From assembly GCF_000746525.1 (NCBI RefSeq), contig NZ_CP009048.1, positions 4,343,501 through 4,407,500 of the forward strand: a DNA stretch of 64,000 nucleotides, given 5' to 3'. The position numbers were made by a program, and so were the translations under genes. Shown here one piece after another: positions 35,896 through 46,324 of this stretch; within the stretch, counting starts at the first letter, position 1, and each line of letters begins with the position of its first letter. Source of the DNA: Pseudomonas alkylphenolica. Its GTDB lineage: Bacteria; Pseudomonadota; Gammaproteobacteria; Pseudomonadales; Pseudomonadaceae. The notes under the pieces are model-generated. The model searched no databases, was not told the origin of the DNA, and was given only the letters and a program-made list of their open reading frames with translations.

Positions 35896-36933
35896 ATGCA
35901 ATCCCTCGGCTACAGCTCGGTTCCCCCGCTGCTCAAGTACGTGCGTCATGCCGAACAACTGGGCATGGCCATTGAACCGGCGCTTGCGGTAGCCGGGTTG
36001 CAAGCCCAACAGCTGAGCGACAACAGCCTGCGCGTGCCAGGCGAAGCCCATGAACGCTTGCTCGATTACTTTTGCGAGCATTCCGGCGATCCGCTGTTCG
36101 GCCTCAACTCGGCGCGATTCGTGTTGCCCAACTCCTGGAACGTGCTGGGCTACATCACCATGAACTGCGCAACCCTGGGCGATGCCATGAATCGCATCAT
36201 GCCGTTCGAGAAGCTGGTGGGCGACATGGGCGTCAGCCGCGCCGAAACGCAGGGTGAGCACGTGCACCTGATCTGGACCTGCCGCCACCAACGCCCGCGC
36301 ATTCGCCGCCACCTGGTGGAAAACGTCCTGGGCTCCTGGCTGCAATATGCGCGCTGGATCGCCGACGCCCAGCTGTCGCCCGCCGCCGTGTGGCTCGAAC
36401 ACCCCCTGCCGGCGGACACCGAACGCGCGCAATATGAACAGTTCTTCGACTGCCCGGTGCTGTTCGACCAGCCTTACTCGGCACTCGTTGTTCCGCTGCC
36501 GTACCTGCAACTGCCCTTGCGCCAGGCCGATGCGCAGTTGCTGCGCACCCTGGAAGACCACGCCCTGGGCTTGATGGCCACACTGGAAGACGCGTCGCTG
36601 GAGCAACGGGTGAAGAACATCCTGCGCCAGCTGCTCAAGGAAGGCCTGCCGCGCAAGGAGCAGGTGGCCGAACAGTTCGCCGTCTCGGTGCGCACCCTGC
36701 AACGCCAGTTGCACCAGGCCAACACCTCCTACCAGCAAATCCTCGATGACCTGCGCCAGGAACTGGCGGAGCACTACCTGCTGCACAGCACCTTGCCGAT
36801 CCAGGATATCGCTCAGTACCTGGGCTTCACCGAACCGCGTTCATTCCACCGCACCTTCAAAAGCCGACGCGGGATACCACCGGGCGAATTTCGCCAGACT
36901 TACCGGGAGTCGCCGAACCCATCGAACGCTTGA
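35896..36933 (+). CDS. AraC-family regulator, OruR/ArgR-like arabinose-binding-type N-domain
   Basis: 345 residues. Residues about 20-205 form the AraC_binding_2-type sensor domain (PPLLKYVRHAEQLGM..., PGEAHERLLDYFCEHSGDPLFGL). The C-terminal two-helix-turn-helix unit includes QVAEQFAVSVRTLQRQLHQ and DIAQYLGFTEPRSFHRTFK. It diverges from the AGPS-like/GlpD-like/kinase operon across a 211-bp gap. By position it is the activator of that operon. Confidence 0.9.
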   Translation: MQSLGYSSVPPLLKYVRHAEQLGMAIEPALAVAGLQAQQLSDNSLRVPGEAHERLLDYFCEHSGDPLFGLNSARFVLPNSWNVLGYITMNCATLGDAMNRIMPFEKLVGDMGVSRAETQGEHVHLIWTCRHQRPRIRRHLVENVLGSWLQYARWIADAQLSPAAVWLEHPLPADTERAQYEQFFDCPVLFDQPYSALVVPLPYLQLPLRQADAQLLRTLEDHALGLMATLEDASLEQRVKNILRQLLKEGLPRKEQVAEQFAVSVRTLQRQLHQANTSYQQILDDLRQELAEHYLLHSTLPIQDIAQYLGFTEPRSFHRTFKSRRGIPPGEFRQTYRESPNPSNA

Positions 36934-37044
36934 AACTGCAACAGGTGCAAACCCGCGTCAGCCCTTGACAGGTTGCCCCAGCTGCTAAGCTTGCGCTCAG
37001 TGGCCGAAGAGCGACACCCAGTGCGGGCGAAAGGAGAAGCGGGT

Positions 37045-38145
37045 ATGAGTGGAATCACCACTGACGACAAACATCGCCTGGCCCTGATTGACGCACTACG
37101 GTGTTTCGCAGCCTTCTGGGTGGTGCTCTTTCACTTGTCCGAAGGCAACCACATTCCCACCCTGCTTGCCGCCATTCCGGGCTGGGTGAAAGCGGCAGTC
37201 TTCGATGCCGGCCACCTGGGCGTACCGATATTTTTCGTCTTGAGCGGCATCGTCATGGCGACGACCACCGCTCGCGTGCCGATGAACACCGTCAACGCCG
37301 CAAACTTTGTCGCCCGCCGTCTGGTGCGCCTCGCCCCACCCTACTATGCCGCTGTTGCCCTGGGCTTGCTGGTGATTGCCACAAAACACATGCTTGGGCA
37401 AAGCGGGGTCAACATTCCCAGTGCCACCGACATTCTCGGACACCTGGCGTTTCTGCAAGGTGTGCTTGGCAGCGAAAACATCATTTCGGTGTTCTGGACG
37501 CTGTGTATCGAGGTGCAGTTTTATATCGCTTTCGCTGTGTTGCTCTGGCTAGCCGATCACGCCAGTGGCGGCGAAGCGTTCAAAGCCCGCAACATTCCAA
37601 TCTGGATCAGCGCAGTATTAGCGCTGCTGTGGCCCACCGGGCTGATTCAGTCGATAGGCTGGCAAGGTGGGTTCATTGCGTTCTGGTTCAGTTTCATGGC
37701 CGGGGTGCTGTGTGCTCAAACCCTTTCCGGCACCAAGCAAAGCCGCTATATCGCCATTGGCTACAGCGCATTGGTTCTGTTGATCGGCGTGGCCAGCAAC
37801 AGCTCATTTACCATTGCTGCCGGACTGACAGGCCTGGGCTTTTGCTTGCTGGTCAATCGTTCCGCCTCGCTTGGCTTTTTGTCCAGCTACCCGGTGCAGA
37901 AGATTGGCTTGATTTCCTACAGCCTGTATTTGTTCCATTCACCGGTGACGGGCTCTTTCATGCGGGTGTTCCGGCGTTTCATGCCGGGCGGGATTGCTTC
38001 AGATCTGCTGGCGACTGTTCTGATCATTGCGATCTGTATCGCATTCGCAGCCATCGCCTATGTGCTGTTCGAGCGCCCTGCCATCGCCTGGAGCCGACGG
38101 ATCAAGTTCAAACGTCCTGACGCCGCGGTGCTCACTCGGACGTAA
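37045..38145 (+). CDS. Acyltransferase 3 family membrane protein
   Basis: 366 residues from ATG 37045 (AAAGGAG nine bases upstream). The motif LALIDALRCFAAFWVVLFHLSEGN contains the R...H pair of acyltransferase-3 proteins (OafA family), followed by about ten membrane segments. These enzymes O-acetylate or O-acylate polysaccharides such as O-antigen or exopolysaccharide. No polysaccharide cluster adjoins it, so the target is unknown. It lies just before the fimbrial regulatory block and may belong to the same accessory region. Confidence 0.88.
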   Translation: MSGITTDDKHRLALIDALRCFAAFWVVLFHLSEGNHIPTLLAAIPGWVKAAVFDAGHLGVPIFFVLSGIVMATTTARVPMNTVNAANFVARRLVRLAPPYYAAVALGLLVIATKHMLGQSGVNIPSATDILGHLAFLQGVLGSENIISVFWTLCIEVQFYIAFAVLLWLADHASGGEAFKARNIPIWISAVLALLWPTGLIQSIGWQGGFIAFWFSFMAGVLCAQTLSGTKQSRYIAIGYSALVLLIGVASNSSFTIAAGLTGLGFCLLVNRSASLGFLSSYPVQKIGLISYSLYLFHSPVTGSFMRVFRRFMPGGIASDLLATVLIIAICIAFAAIAYVLFERPAIAWSRRIKFKRPDAAVLTRT

Positions 38146-38250
38146 ATCTTTCGGATTGCCCAAGCTATCGCGCTGAGCCACGGGTGTCACCACTTGGCTC
38201 AAGGCGCAAAGGCTCGCTCGAAAACTCTGCCAGCACGCCTCGACAAGCGA

Positions 38251-38271
38251 TTAAGGATCGTCTGATATCCG
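38251..38271 (+). promoter_or_regulatory. RcsB-box-like 21-bp site upstream of the first sensor kinase
   Basis: TTAAGGATCGTCTGAT continues with ATCCG to give a 21-bp site. The same sequence with two changes occurs at 46588 before the fimbrial genes. It resembles the enterobacterial RcsB box (TAAGAAT...TTC) only in its left half. The adjacent operon encodes an RcsB-like regulator, so autoregulation is the natural inference. Confidence 0.55.
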
Positions 38272-38274
38272 TTT

Positions 38275-38298
38275 GCCGACTCGCCCAATAGAGTCGGC
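38275..38298 (+). promoter_or_regulatory. Hairpin abutting the start of the first sensor kinase
   Basis: GCCGACTC (38275-38282) and GAGTCGGC (38291-38298) are a perfect 8-bp inverted repeat with an 8-base loop, ending two bases before ATG 38301. There is no other SD; a weak GAG lies in the 3' arm. If transcribed, the structure would cover the ribosome-binding region. Confidence 0.5.
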
Positions 38299-38300
38299 TA

Positions 38301-41123
38301 ATGCGATTAAAACGTTACCTGCTGCACATCAACCCCTTACTGTCCAACCCCGAAGCAGCCCGGCGGTTGCTGCGGCTGTTCGCCATCGTTTTATCGATCG
38401 GTATCTTGAGTGGCGTCTACAACTTTCTGTTGTTCACGTTCAACAACGACATCTCCCAGCGTCGCGGCTACATGAGCAGCGCGATTGCCGAAGCGCATGC
38501 ATTCTTCACCAACCGGGAAGCCTTGCTGGAAAGCCTGAGCCTGTCAGCCGTGCGCAAAGAGCAACAGGCCAAGCCCTTGGTCTACCTGCCTTCGAGCGAA
38601 GAAATCCACTTGCAGCTGGGTAGCAGCCCCAACAACCTGTGGAGTATCTGGCTGACCCAGCGCATGCGCAGCTACATGCAAGACAAGCAGGTCAGCCTGC
38701 TGTACGTAGGTACCGGTGCACAGGCCCAGGTCAGACGGCTCTTCAACGCGACGGCACAGGTACCCGAACTCTCTGCTGCGATGCTTGAGCAACTGCACGT
38801 ACTCAAGAACCGTGCAGCCGCACCACTGAGCGAGTTGTGGTTGACCGACCACAGTGAGCAACGCTCGCACCTGTACATCTTCATTCGCCTGGACGAACGC
38901 GCTCCCGAGTCGGGCTGGCTGGGCCTGGAAATGGATATCCGTGAAGTCTCCAGAGCCTTGAGTGATCAAAGCGCTGGCGCATTCATGATGCTCAATGCCG
39001 ATGGCATGCAAGTGTTCAGCAACAATCCGCAGGAGAGTCTGAGCCAGACACTGCTCAGCCCCCAGGGTGAAAACTTCTTTGGCTTTATCGGCAACGGCCT
39101 GTTACCCGATTACCTGGTGATCCGCAAACACTTGAAGTCTTCGGACTGGCAACTGGTGTATTCGATCGACTTGCTGGCGGTGCTGGGTGGTTTATGGAAA
39201 CAACTGCTGGGTTCACTGTTGTTCTGCCTGTTCAGCATCACCCTGATCGTGCTGTTGATGCGGCGTTTCGAACAACGCCTGATTGCCCCCGCAGTCCACC
39301 GTATTGAGGCCTTGATAGAAAGCGAAGCGTTCAGCCGTGACGTCATCGAGACCGCCCCGGTTGCGTTGTGCGTCCTGCGTCGCAGCGATGGCAAGGTGGT
39401 GCTGGAAAACCATCTGGCCCAGCAATGGCTGGGCGAAGGCCTTGAGCGTGAGGTGCTGTGCGCCGGCTGGATCCGCAACGCCTTCGACTCGGCCGATGCC
39501 GATTGCAGCGATTACTTTGAGACGGCCGATGGTCGCCACCTGTACCTGAGCAGCGCACCCACCCGCTACAAAGGCGAAGACGTATTGTTCTGTGCCTTCA
39601 GCGACATCAGCGCGCGCAAGCAAGTGGAAGCTGCGCTGGAAGACGCACGACAATCGGCCGATGCGGCCAACGAGGCCAAGACCCTGTTCCTGGCCACCAT
39701 GAGCCACGAAATCCGCACTCCTCTGTATGGCGTTCTGGGCACCCTCGAGCTGCTGTCACGTACCCGCCTCGACGCCCAGCAGAAAGACTATCTGCATGCC
39801 ATCGAAGGCTCTTCGGCAACGCTCTTGCAACTGATCTGCGACGTACTGGACGTATCGAAGATCGAGGCTGGCCAGTTGGTGCTGGAGGTGAGCGAATTCT
39901 CACCACTGGAGCTGGTGCACGAAGTCGTCCAGAACTATAGCGCCGCAGCCACCAGCAAAGGCCTGCAACTCTATGCCTGCCTTGATCCACACCTGCCCGA
40001 ACGGCTGATCGGCGATGTCTCGCGGATCCGCCAGATCCTCAACAACCTGCTGAGCAATGCGGTGAAGTTCACCGATTGCGGGCGTGTGGTGCTCAGAGTC
40101 CGCTTGCTGCATCGCGAAGGCGAACGTTCAGGCTTGCTGTGGCAAGTGTCGGATACCGGCAAAGGCATTGCCGAGGAGGATCAACCGTACATTTTCGATC
40201 CCTTCTACCAGGCCGAAGGCAATACCCATGTCATCGCCGGGACCGGATTGGGCCTGCCCATCTGCCAACGTCTGACGCAATTGATGAATGGTCATATGCG
40301 CATGGTCAGTGAACCAGGCCTGGGCAGCAGCTTCACCTTGACGTTGCCGCTGGAAGTGGCCTGCGGTACGAGTGACCCCTCTGTGCCGCACAGCTTGCTG
40401 GCCGACGTCATCTACGTTGTTTCACCGATACGCGAACTGGCGGAGGCCATCGCCGGCTGGCTGCGGCGCTGGGGTGCCCGAGCGCAGATCGGTTGCCCTG
40501 CCGAGACCTGCGCCCCCCGTACTCAGGTACTGCTCGAGCTGCACCCAGGCAGTGTCGAGCAACCCCTGCTGCCGGACTGGCCAGGACCACGGATCCTGAT
40601 CAGCAGCAATGGCTGCAGCGACCCCCGGCATGAAGACGGTATCTGGTACGTCAATCTCAATCACCTGAACGCCATTTACCAGGCTGTCAGCCAAGCTCAG
40701 GGACTGAGCGTTGCGACAGGCGATGAACACACAAAGCAGCAGGAGATGCGACGGCTGAACCTGCACGTACTGGTCGCTGAAGACAACATCATCAACCAAC
40801 TGATTCTCAGGGATCAGCTTGAAGAGCTCGGTTGTACCGTCGTGCTGGCCAGCGATGGCGATGAAGCCTTGCAGCACTGGCAGCCTGGCCAGTTCGACAT
40901 GATCCTGAGCGATGTGAACATGCCCCGCATGAATGGTTATGCGCTAACCAGAGAACTGCGCCGGCAAGGGTGCTCGGTGCCAATTATTGGCGCGACGGCC
41001 AATGCCATGCGCGGCGAAGAAGATCTGTGCATGGCCGCTGGCATGAACGGCTGCCTGGTCAAACCTTTTACGTTGCAAACCCTGCTCAACTGCCTGGCGC
41101 CTTATCAAAGGAAGCACCCGTGA
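38301..41123 (+). CDS. Hybrid sensor histidine kinase without HPt, PvrS-like
   Basis: 940 residues. TM1 is about 22-45, a periplasmic sensor about 46-298, TM2 about 300-320, and a PAS-like region about 330-440. The HisKA domain has H469 ([15 protein letters not shown]), the ATPase has N and G boxes (NNLLSNAVKFTD, GTGLGLPICQRL), and the C-terminal receiver has D871 (LSDVNMPRMNG). No HPt domain follows, so phosphate must go to a separate HPt, probably that of the second kinase. It overlaps the EAL gene by 4 bp. The order fits pvrS of P. aeruginosa PA14. Confidence 0.88.
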   Translation: MRLKRYLLHINPLLSNPEAARRLLRLFAIVLSIGILSGVYNFLLFTFNNDISQRRGYMSSAIAEAHAFFTNREALLESLSLSAVRKEQQAKPLVYLPSSEEIHLQLGSSPNNLWSIWLTQRMRSYMQDKQVSLLYVGTGAQAQVRRLFNATAQVPELSAAMLEQLHVLKNRAAAPLSELWLTDHSEQRSHLYIFIRLDERAPESGWLGLEMDIREVSRALSDQSAGAFMMLNADGMQVFSNNPQESLSQTLLSPQGENFFGFIGNGLLPDYLVIRKHLKSSDWQLVYSIDLLAVLGGLWKQLLGSLLFCLFSITLIVLLMRRFEQRLIAPAVHRIEALIESEAFSRDVIETAPVALCVLRRSDGKVVLENHLAQQWLGEGLEREVLCAGWIRNAFDSADADCSDYFETADGRHLYLSSAPTRYKGEDVLFCAFSDISARKQVEAALEDARQSADAANEAKTLFLATMSHEIRTPLYGVLGTLELLSRTRLDAQQKDYLHAIEGSSATLLQLICDVLDVSKIEAGQLVLEVSEFSPLELVHEVVQNYSAAATSKGLQLYACLDPHLPERLIGDVSRIRQILNNLLSNAVKFTDCGRVVLRVRLLHREGERSGLLWQVSDTGKGIAEEDQPYIFDPFYQAEGNTHVIAGTGLGLPICQRLTQLMNGHMRMVSEPGLGSSFTLTLPLEVACGTSDPSVPHSLLADVIYVVSPIRELAEAIAGWLRRWGARAQIGCPAETCAPRTQVLLELHPGSVEQPLLPDWPGPRILISSNGCSDPRHEDGIWYVNLNHLNAIYQAVSQAQGLSVATGDEHTKQQEMRRLNLHVLVAEDNIINQLILRDQLEELGCTVVLASDGDEALQHWQPGQFDMILSDVNMPRMNGYALTRELRRQGCSVPIIGATANAMRGEEDLCMAAGMNGCLVKPFTLQTLLNCLAPYQRKHP

Positions 41124-42316
41124 AGCCCTTTAACATTCTGATTGTCGAAGACCACCCATTCCAGCGTATGTACCTGCAACACCTGTTAAGCGAACTGGGT
41201 GAATTCAATCTGGACTGCGCACGGGACGGCAACGAGGCGCTGGAACGTTTGCAGCAACGTGACTTCGACTTCGTCCTCACCGACCTTTTGATGCCCGGCA
41301 TGGATGGTGTGCAGTTCATCCAGCGTCTGGCCGGGCTGCGTTGTAAACCTGACCTGGCAATCATGAGCGCCGCCTCTCGGCGTATGCTGATGGCGGCCAG
41401 CCTGGTCGCCAAAAATCTCGGCGTCGATGTGATCGGACTGATCTCCAAGCCCGTGTCGCCTGGCGCCCTGCGTAGCGTGACCGAGCAACTGCGGCGCAAG
41501 CATCAAGTCGCTGCGCAAGCCGCTGCTGCCCCGATCGCCGAGTTTGACCGCCAGACCCTGCTCCAGGCCCTTAACAGCCGCGCTTTTCAGGCCTGGTTCC
41601 AACCCAAAAAATCTTTGCACAGCGGTCGTATCGTCGCTGCCGAAGCCTTGGTGCGCTGGATGCATCCTGAACAGGGGGTGTTATTGCCCGGCTCGTTCCT
41701 GCCTGCGCTGAAAGCGTTTGGCATGGAGGAGCGCTTGCTGTGGCTAATGCTCAAACAGGCCATGGACGCCCAGGCCCGCTGGCGCGAACAGGGCTATGAC
41801 ATTCCGGTGTCGATCAACTTGCCCACCCACCTGCTCAACAGCCACGATCTGGCAGACCGCCTGCTGGAGTTTGTCCTCCATCATCAGGGCATCCCCGGCA
41901 AACTCTGCTTCGAGCTGATGGAGAGCTCCACGCCGGAAGACATCAGCAACTTCTACGCCGGGGCCTGTCGCTTACGCATCAAGGGTTTCGGCCTGTCCCA
42001 GGATGATTTCGGCCAGGGTTACAGCTCTTACATGAACCTGGTGTCGGCGCCGTTCACCGAACTGAAGATCGACCGTGCACTGGTTCAGGGCTGCCATGAA
42101 AACGAAAACATGACCTCGGCCCTGACGAGTATTGTCGCCCTGGGCCGCAAGCTCGGACTGACTGTGGTGGCCGAAGGCGTGGAAACCTCCCAGGAGCTTG
42201 CCCTGTTGCGCAAGGTCGACTGCGATCAAGCCCAAGGCTTCCTGATTTCCCATGCGGTGTCGTCGGATCAGTTCCAGCAACTGTTGAACCTTGATGGAGC
42301 GGCGAGCCTTTATTGA
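41120..42316 (+). CDS. REC-EAL response regulator (c-di-GMP phosphodiesterase), PvrR/RocR-like
   Basis: 398 residues from GTG 41120 (AAAGGAAG upstream), overlapping the previous stop as GTGA. The receiver domain (1-130) has D55 in LTDLLMPGMDG. The EAL domain keeps EALVRW (E175), DDFGQGYSS (D295, D296) and VVAEGVE, so c-di-GMP hydrolysis is expected. Its activity should be set by phosphorylation from the flanking kinases. By neighbours and architecture it matches RocR and PvrR, which lower c-di-GMP and act against fimbria-driven biofilm formation. Confidence 0.9.
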   Translation: MKPFNILIVEDHPFQRMYLQHLLSELGEFNLDCARDGNEALERLQQRDFDFVLTDLLMPGMDGVQFIQRLAGLRCKPDLAIMSAASRRMLMAASLVAKNLGVDVIGLISKPVSPGALRSVTEQLRRKHQVAAQAAAAPIAEFDRQTLLQALNSRAFQAWFQPKKSLHSGRIVAAEALVRWMHPEQGVLLPGSFLPALKAFGMEERLLWLMLKQAMDAQARWREQGYDIPVSINLPTHLLNSHDLADRLLEFVLHHQGIPGKLCFELMESSTPEDISNFYAGACRLRIKGFGLSQDDFGQGYSSYMNLVSAPFTELKIDRALVQGCHENENMTSALTSIVALGRKLGLTVVAEGVETSQELALLRKVDCDQAQGFLISHAVSSDQFQQLLNLDGAASLY

Positions 42317-42348
42317 TCCATCCCACCAACCCTCAGCCACTATCAGAG

Positions 42349-42369
42349 GTAAAATTCGTCAGATATCGA
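42349..42369 (+). promoter_or_regulatory. Degenerate copy of the 21-bp RcsB-box-like site
   Basis: This stretch matches the 38251 site at 14 of 21 positions, keeping the core TCGTCnGATATC. It sits in the leader of the second kinase gene, 27 bp before ATG 42397. It could be chance; no functional claim beyond resemblance. Confidence 0.3.
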
Positions 42370-42396
42370 TATTTTTCGGCTCTGCGGACACTGTTC

Positions 42397-45300
42397 ATGA
42401 ACAAAGACAACGCCCCACTGGAAAACCTTACCCGCAGTTCGTTGCGCCTGAACACGGGGATGATGATTCTGCTGGGACTGGTGTTGTTGCTGGTCGGCAC
42501 CAGTTTTTGGTCGTTCCAGCGCCTGATCGAAGAAAACCATGACACCGTACGCTTTCACTTTGCCCGCCTGCTGGAAAACATCCAGGAGCAGGAAGCCTTT
42601 CTACAAACGCTGATCGAGCAGAAACAATTGCTCAACGATGGCGGCCCTCAGGTACATGCGCTCGCCCCTCTACCCAATGAGGGGCCGAATATTTATCAAG
42701 GGCAGGCGTTTGCGTTCTCGATGCCCTTCAGCGTCAAACTCGATAAGTACAACCTCGCTGCCCGCGAACAAGCGAAGGTTCTTGGTCTGGGGGCAAACCT
42801 GGCTGGCTTGTACAGTACGTTCTGGTCAGCCTCGCACTACCCGTCCCCGCAAGTGTTTCTGTTCGGTCCACACGACAGCTACGATATTACCGTGCCCGCA
42901 GCTGGACGCGGGCGTAGCAAGATATTGAGCGGTAACGAACGTTTCATTGACGTGGTCAAGACCGTCCGTGCTCGCACACCGCAAGACAGCCACTACCTGA
43001 TGAACAACGGGATCGACTGGCAAAGCTATGTCGAGGTGCCCGACCGCTCGACACCTGCGCGGTTGCTGGCGTATGTCAGCCTCCAGCTCAACGCTGACCG
43101 GCTACAGGCCAAGGGGGCCGACGCTCGCCTTACGGTGGCCTCATTGCTCGACCTGGCACAGATAAACGACTTTGAACGCATCATGGACTGGTTGGTGTAT
43201 GACCGTTTCACCCTGATTGCTCCGGCCGGTGAAGTGCTGATTGGCATCCAGCACCCCGAATCGCGCCTGCACGAGGGCGTCAACCTTAAGCCCGAAGGGC
43301 TGGTGTTCAAGCTGGTCAACCACGATGGTCCCGGCTGGGCAGCCATCTACACCCTCAGTTTCAAGAGTTTCTTCCGCTATGCATTCTGGTCACTGACCAG
43401 TTTGCTGCTTGCGTTCCTGGCGATCATCGGCCTGGGCTGGCTGGCCAGCCGTTGGTACAAGAAACAGGTCATCCTCCCTGCTCGCCAGGCCCACGAAAGC
43501 ATCGCCGAGAGCGAGGCATTCAGCCGCGTGGTGATCGACACCGCGCCGACCGGATTGTGCGTGGTGCGCCGCGCGGACCAGCAGATACTGGTGGAAAACC
43601 AGCGAGCCCAGCAATGGCAAGGCACCACCGCACTGATCAAAGCCCTCGATCAACAGCAAGACGACGCTCATACCGGAGAACACGACTTGGAGATCGATGG
43701 CCGTCACCTGCAGGTCGGCTTCGTCGCTACCCGTTATCAGGGCCAGGACGTACGGCTGTACGCCTTCAACGACGTCACCCGGCATATCGAGGATGCCCAC
43801 GCCCTGGAACAGGCACGGCGCGCCGCCGATGCCGCCAACGAAGCCAAAACCCTGTTCCTGGCTACCATGAGCCATGAAATCCGCACCCCGTTGTACGGGG
43901 TGCTGGGGACCCTGGAGCTGCTTGGCCTGACCGATCTGGAACCACGCCAGCAGGCCTACCTGAACACCATCCAGCGCTCCTCCGCGATCCTGTTCCAATT
44001 GATCAGCGATGTGCTGGATGTCTCCAAGATCGAGTCCGGGCAGATGGCTATCGAGCCGGTCGAATTCTGCCCGCTGGACATGCTCGAAGACACTCTGCAT
44101 ACCTATGCCGCCTTCGCCGAGCGCAAGGGCTTGCAGCTTTATGCCTGCACGGATGCCGCGCTGCCCGACAAGGTACTCGGCGATCCCATGCGGATTCGCC
44201 AGATCCTCAATAACCTGTTGAGCAACGCGATCAAGTTCACCGACACCGGCCGGGTGGTGTTGCGTACCCGCGTGCTGGAGCATGCGCAGGGTAAGGTCAG
44301 CCTCGAATGGCAGGTCACCGATACCGGCATCGGTATCAGCGAAGCGCAGCAGGCCAAGCTGTTCGAGTTGTTCTATCAGGTCAAGGATGCCTCCAGTGAA
44401 GGCGGTGCGGGGTTAGGCTTGCCGATCTGCTGGTGGCTTAGCGAGTTGATGGGCGGGCAGTTGAAGGTGGTCAGCGAGCCAGGGCTGGGCAGCAGCTTTT
44501 CGCTGAAGATGGAGTTGTCGGTGATCCCCGGCGAATTGCCTGACTGCCCCGCCATCGAGCACGACCCGACACCAGTGTACGTACGCGCCCCCCTACTGGA
44601 GCTGGCGCAGAATTACTGCGACTGGCTTGAGCGCCTGGGCATCGCCGCGACCCCGACAGCCCCTCCACTGGCACCTGCCAACCCAGAGGCGCTGCTGATC
44701 GAAGTGCTTGCCAACACCCCAGAGTTGCCCTGGCGCGGACCACGGGTCTGCTGTATCAGCGGTGGAGGCAATCCTGCCGAATACCTTGATGGCCACTGGG
44801 AGGTCGACATGCACGACATGCGCGCGGTAGCTCAGGCCGTAGCGCTGGCCCGCCAAGGTGTTTCCAGGCAAGCCAGTGAACACTGCGCCTCGCGAAGCGT
44901 GAGCCTGCAATTGCATATCCTCGTAGCCGAAGACAACCCGATCAACCAGGCCATCCTCAAGGAGCAGCTCGAAGCACTGGGGTGCAGTGCCGTGGTCGTG
45001 AGCAACGGCGAACAGGCCTTGCACCTGTGGCAACCGGAGGTCTTCGACCTGGTACTCACCGACGTCAATATGCCGGTCATGAACGGTTATGAGCTGGCCA
45101 AGGCACTGCGTGCTAACGGCAGCCAGTTGCCGATCATCGGCGTTACTGCCAACGCGATGCGCGAAGAAGGCTTACGTTGCATGGAAGTGGGTATGAATGC
45201 CTGGATCGTCAAACCCCTGAGCCTGCAAACCTTGCGGGTACACCTGACCAAGCTGTGCAAACCGATGCTACGCAGCGGTCCGTCACGTAACGAGGCTGAA

Positions 45301-45618
45301 AAGCCGAGCGCTTCGCCTGCCGCAACGTCCAGCGACAGGGTAAAACTGTCCCCTGCAATGCGGCCATTGTTCGTCAAAACCATGCAACAGGACATCACGC
45401 TCATCCGCAGCGCCCTGGAACAACAAGACGCCAGAACCATCGTCGAGCGCCTGCATAGCATGGCCGGCGCGCTCGGCGCAGTTCAGGCCAGCAGCCTGGC
45501 CAACCACTGCATCGACCTGGAGTATCAACTGCACAACACAAAACTCGATGCCGCCCTTACTCAGAAAGTACAGCGGGCACTGAAACGTCTTGCGACAATA
45601 TTGAGTACCCTCGAGTAA
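42397..45618 (+). CDS. Hybrid sensor histidine kinase with HPt, RcsC-like
   Basis: 1073 residues from ATG 42397. An alternative TTG at 42313 overlaps the EAL stop, with a distant GGAG. TM1 is about 20-42, a periplasmic sensor about 43-327, TM2 about 328-350, and a PAS-like region about 360-455. Signalling residues are H493 ([15 protein letters not shown]), D889 ([14 protein letters not shown]) and the HPt H1020 ([11 protein letters not shown]). The complete His-Asp-His relay makes it the probable phosphate hub for the RcsB-like regulator. It shares about the same layout as the first kinase, so the two probably arose by duplication. Confidence 0.89.
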   Translation: MNKDNAPLENLTRSSLRLNTGMMILLGLVLLLVGTSFWSFQRLIEENHDTVRFHFARLLENIQEQEAFLQTLIEQKQLLNDGGPQVHALAPLPNEGPNIYQGQAFAFSMPFSVKLDKYNLAAREQAKVLGLGANLAGLYSTFWSASHYPSPQVFLFGPHDSYDITVPAAGRGRSKILSGNERFIDVVKTVRARTPQDSHYLMNNGIDWQSYVEVPDRSTPARLLAYVSLQLNADRLQAKGADARLTVASLLDLAQINDFERIMDWLVYDRFTLIAPAGEVLIGIQHPESRLHEGVNLKPEGLVFKLVNHDGPGWAAIYTLSFKSFFRYAFWSLTSLLLAFLAIIGLGWLASRWYKKQVILPARQAHESIAESEAFSRVVIDTAPTGLCVVRRADQQILVENQRAQQWQGTTALIKALDQQQDDAHTGEHDLEIDGRHLQVGFVATRYQGQDVRLYAFNDVTRHIEDAHALEQARRAADAANEAKTLFLATMSHEIRTPLYGVLGTLELLGLTDLEPRQQAYLNTIQRSSAILFQLISDVLDVSKIESGQMAIEPVEFCPLDMLEDTLHTYAAFAERKGLQLYACTDAALPDKVLGDPMRIRQILNNLLSNAIKFTDTGRVVLRTRVLEHAQGKVSLEWQVTDTGIGISEAQQAKLFELFYQVKDASSEGGAGLGLPICWWLSELMGGQLKVVSEPGLGSSFSLKMELSVIPGELPDCPAIEHDPTPVYVRAPLLELAQNYCDWLERLGIAATPTAPPLAPANPEALLIEVLANTPELPWRGPRVCCISGGGNPAEYLDGHWEVDMHDMRAVAQAVALARQGVSRQASEHCASRSVSLQLHILVAEDNPINQAILKEQLEALGCSAVVVSNGEQALHLWQPEVFDLVLTDVNMPVMNGYELAKALRANGSQLPIIGVTANAMREEGLRCMEVGMNAWIVKPLSLQTLRVHLTKLCKPMLRSGPSRNEAEKPSASPAATSSDRVKLSPAMRPLFVKTMQQDITLIRSALEQQDARTIVERLHSMAGALGAVQASSLANHCIDLEYQLHNTKLDAALTQKVQRALKRLATILSTLE

Positions 45619-45676
45619 AATCAACAAGCCACCCCGTACGGACATCCACCTCGCACCGGTATAACAGGCTGTATTA

Positions 45677-46324
45677 ATGGAAAAACTCAAGGTCATCATC
45701 GCAGACGATCACCCCATCGTCCTTCTCGGTGTACGCGAGCTGGTCGAGCGCGACCCACGCTTTTGCGTGGTTGGCGAGGCAGTTTGTTCGAAGGGCCTGA
45801 TCGAGCTGCTCGAACAGCAACCAGTCGACATCGTTATCTCCGACTACAACATGCCGGCAGACTCACCCTATGGTGATGGACTCAAACTGGTCGACTACCT
45901 GAAACGTCATTATCCCCATGTCCAGATTCTGATCTTGACGATGATTTCCAACCACCTGATTCTTACCCGCCTGCAGGAGCTGGGAGTCGTTGGCGTCATT
46001 CAGAAGAATCAACTACATACGGAAATCGAACTGGCACTCAATGCCATCGCCCGTCAAAGCACCTATCAAAGTCTGGAGCCAGCGAAAACATCGGTAATTG
46101 ATTCCAACACAGCTATTGATGAACGTGTGGCCAGCCTATCGCCGAAAGAGTTTGAAATATTGCGATTGTTTGTTGCCGGAAAAAGTGTAAGCGATATTGC
46201 ACGCAGCCAGAGTAGAAGTGCAAAGACTATCAGCGCACAAAAAATATCAGCCATGCGCAAACTTGAAGTCAGCAGTGATCAGGATTTGTTGACCTATTGC
46301 CTGGAGCGTAGCATTTTTAACTGA
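45677..46324 (+). CDS. rcsB: RcsB-like LuxR-type response regulator
   Basis: 215 residues, the length of E. coli RcsB. The start MEKLKVIIADDHPIVLLGVRE, D56 (ISDYNMPAD), YGDGLKLVDYLKRHYP and the C-terminal LSPKEFEILRLFVAGKSVSD with AKTISAQKISAMRKL mirror RcsB closely, including the DNA-recognition helix. In PA14 RcsB activates cupD fimbriae and here it lies directly before fimbrial genes. It receives phosphate from the HPt of the second kinase by inference. The gene is 58 bp after that kinase. Confidence 0.9.
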   Translation: MEKLKVIIADDHPIVLLGVRELVERDPRFCVVGEAVCSKGLIELLEQQPVDIVISDYNMPADSPYGDGLKLVDYLKRHYPHVQILILTMISNHLILTRLQELGVVGVIQKNQLHTEIELALNAIARQSTYQSLEPAKTSVIDSNTAIDERVASLSPKEFEILRLFVAGKSVSDIARSQSRSAKTISAQKISAMRKLEVSSDQDLLTYCLERSIFN

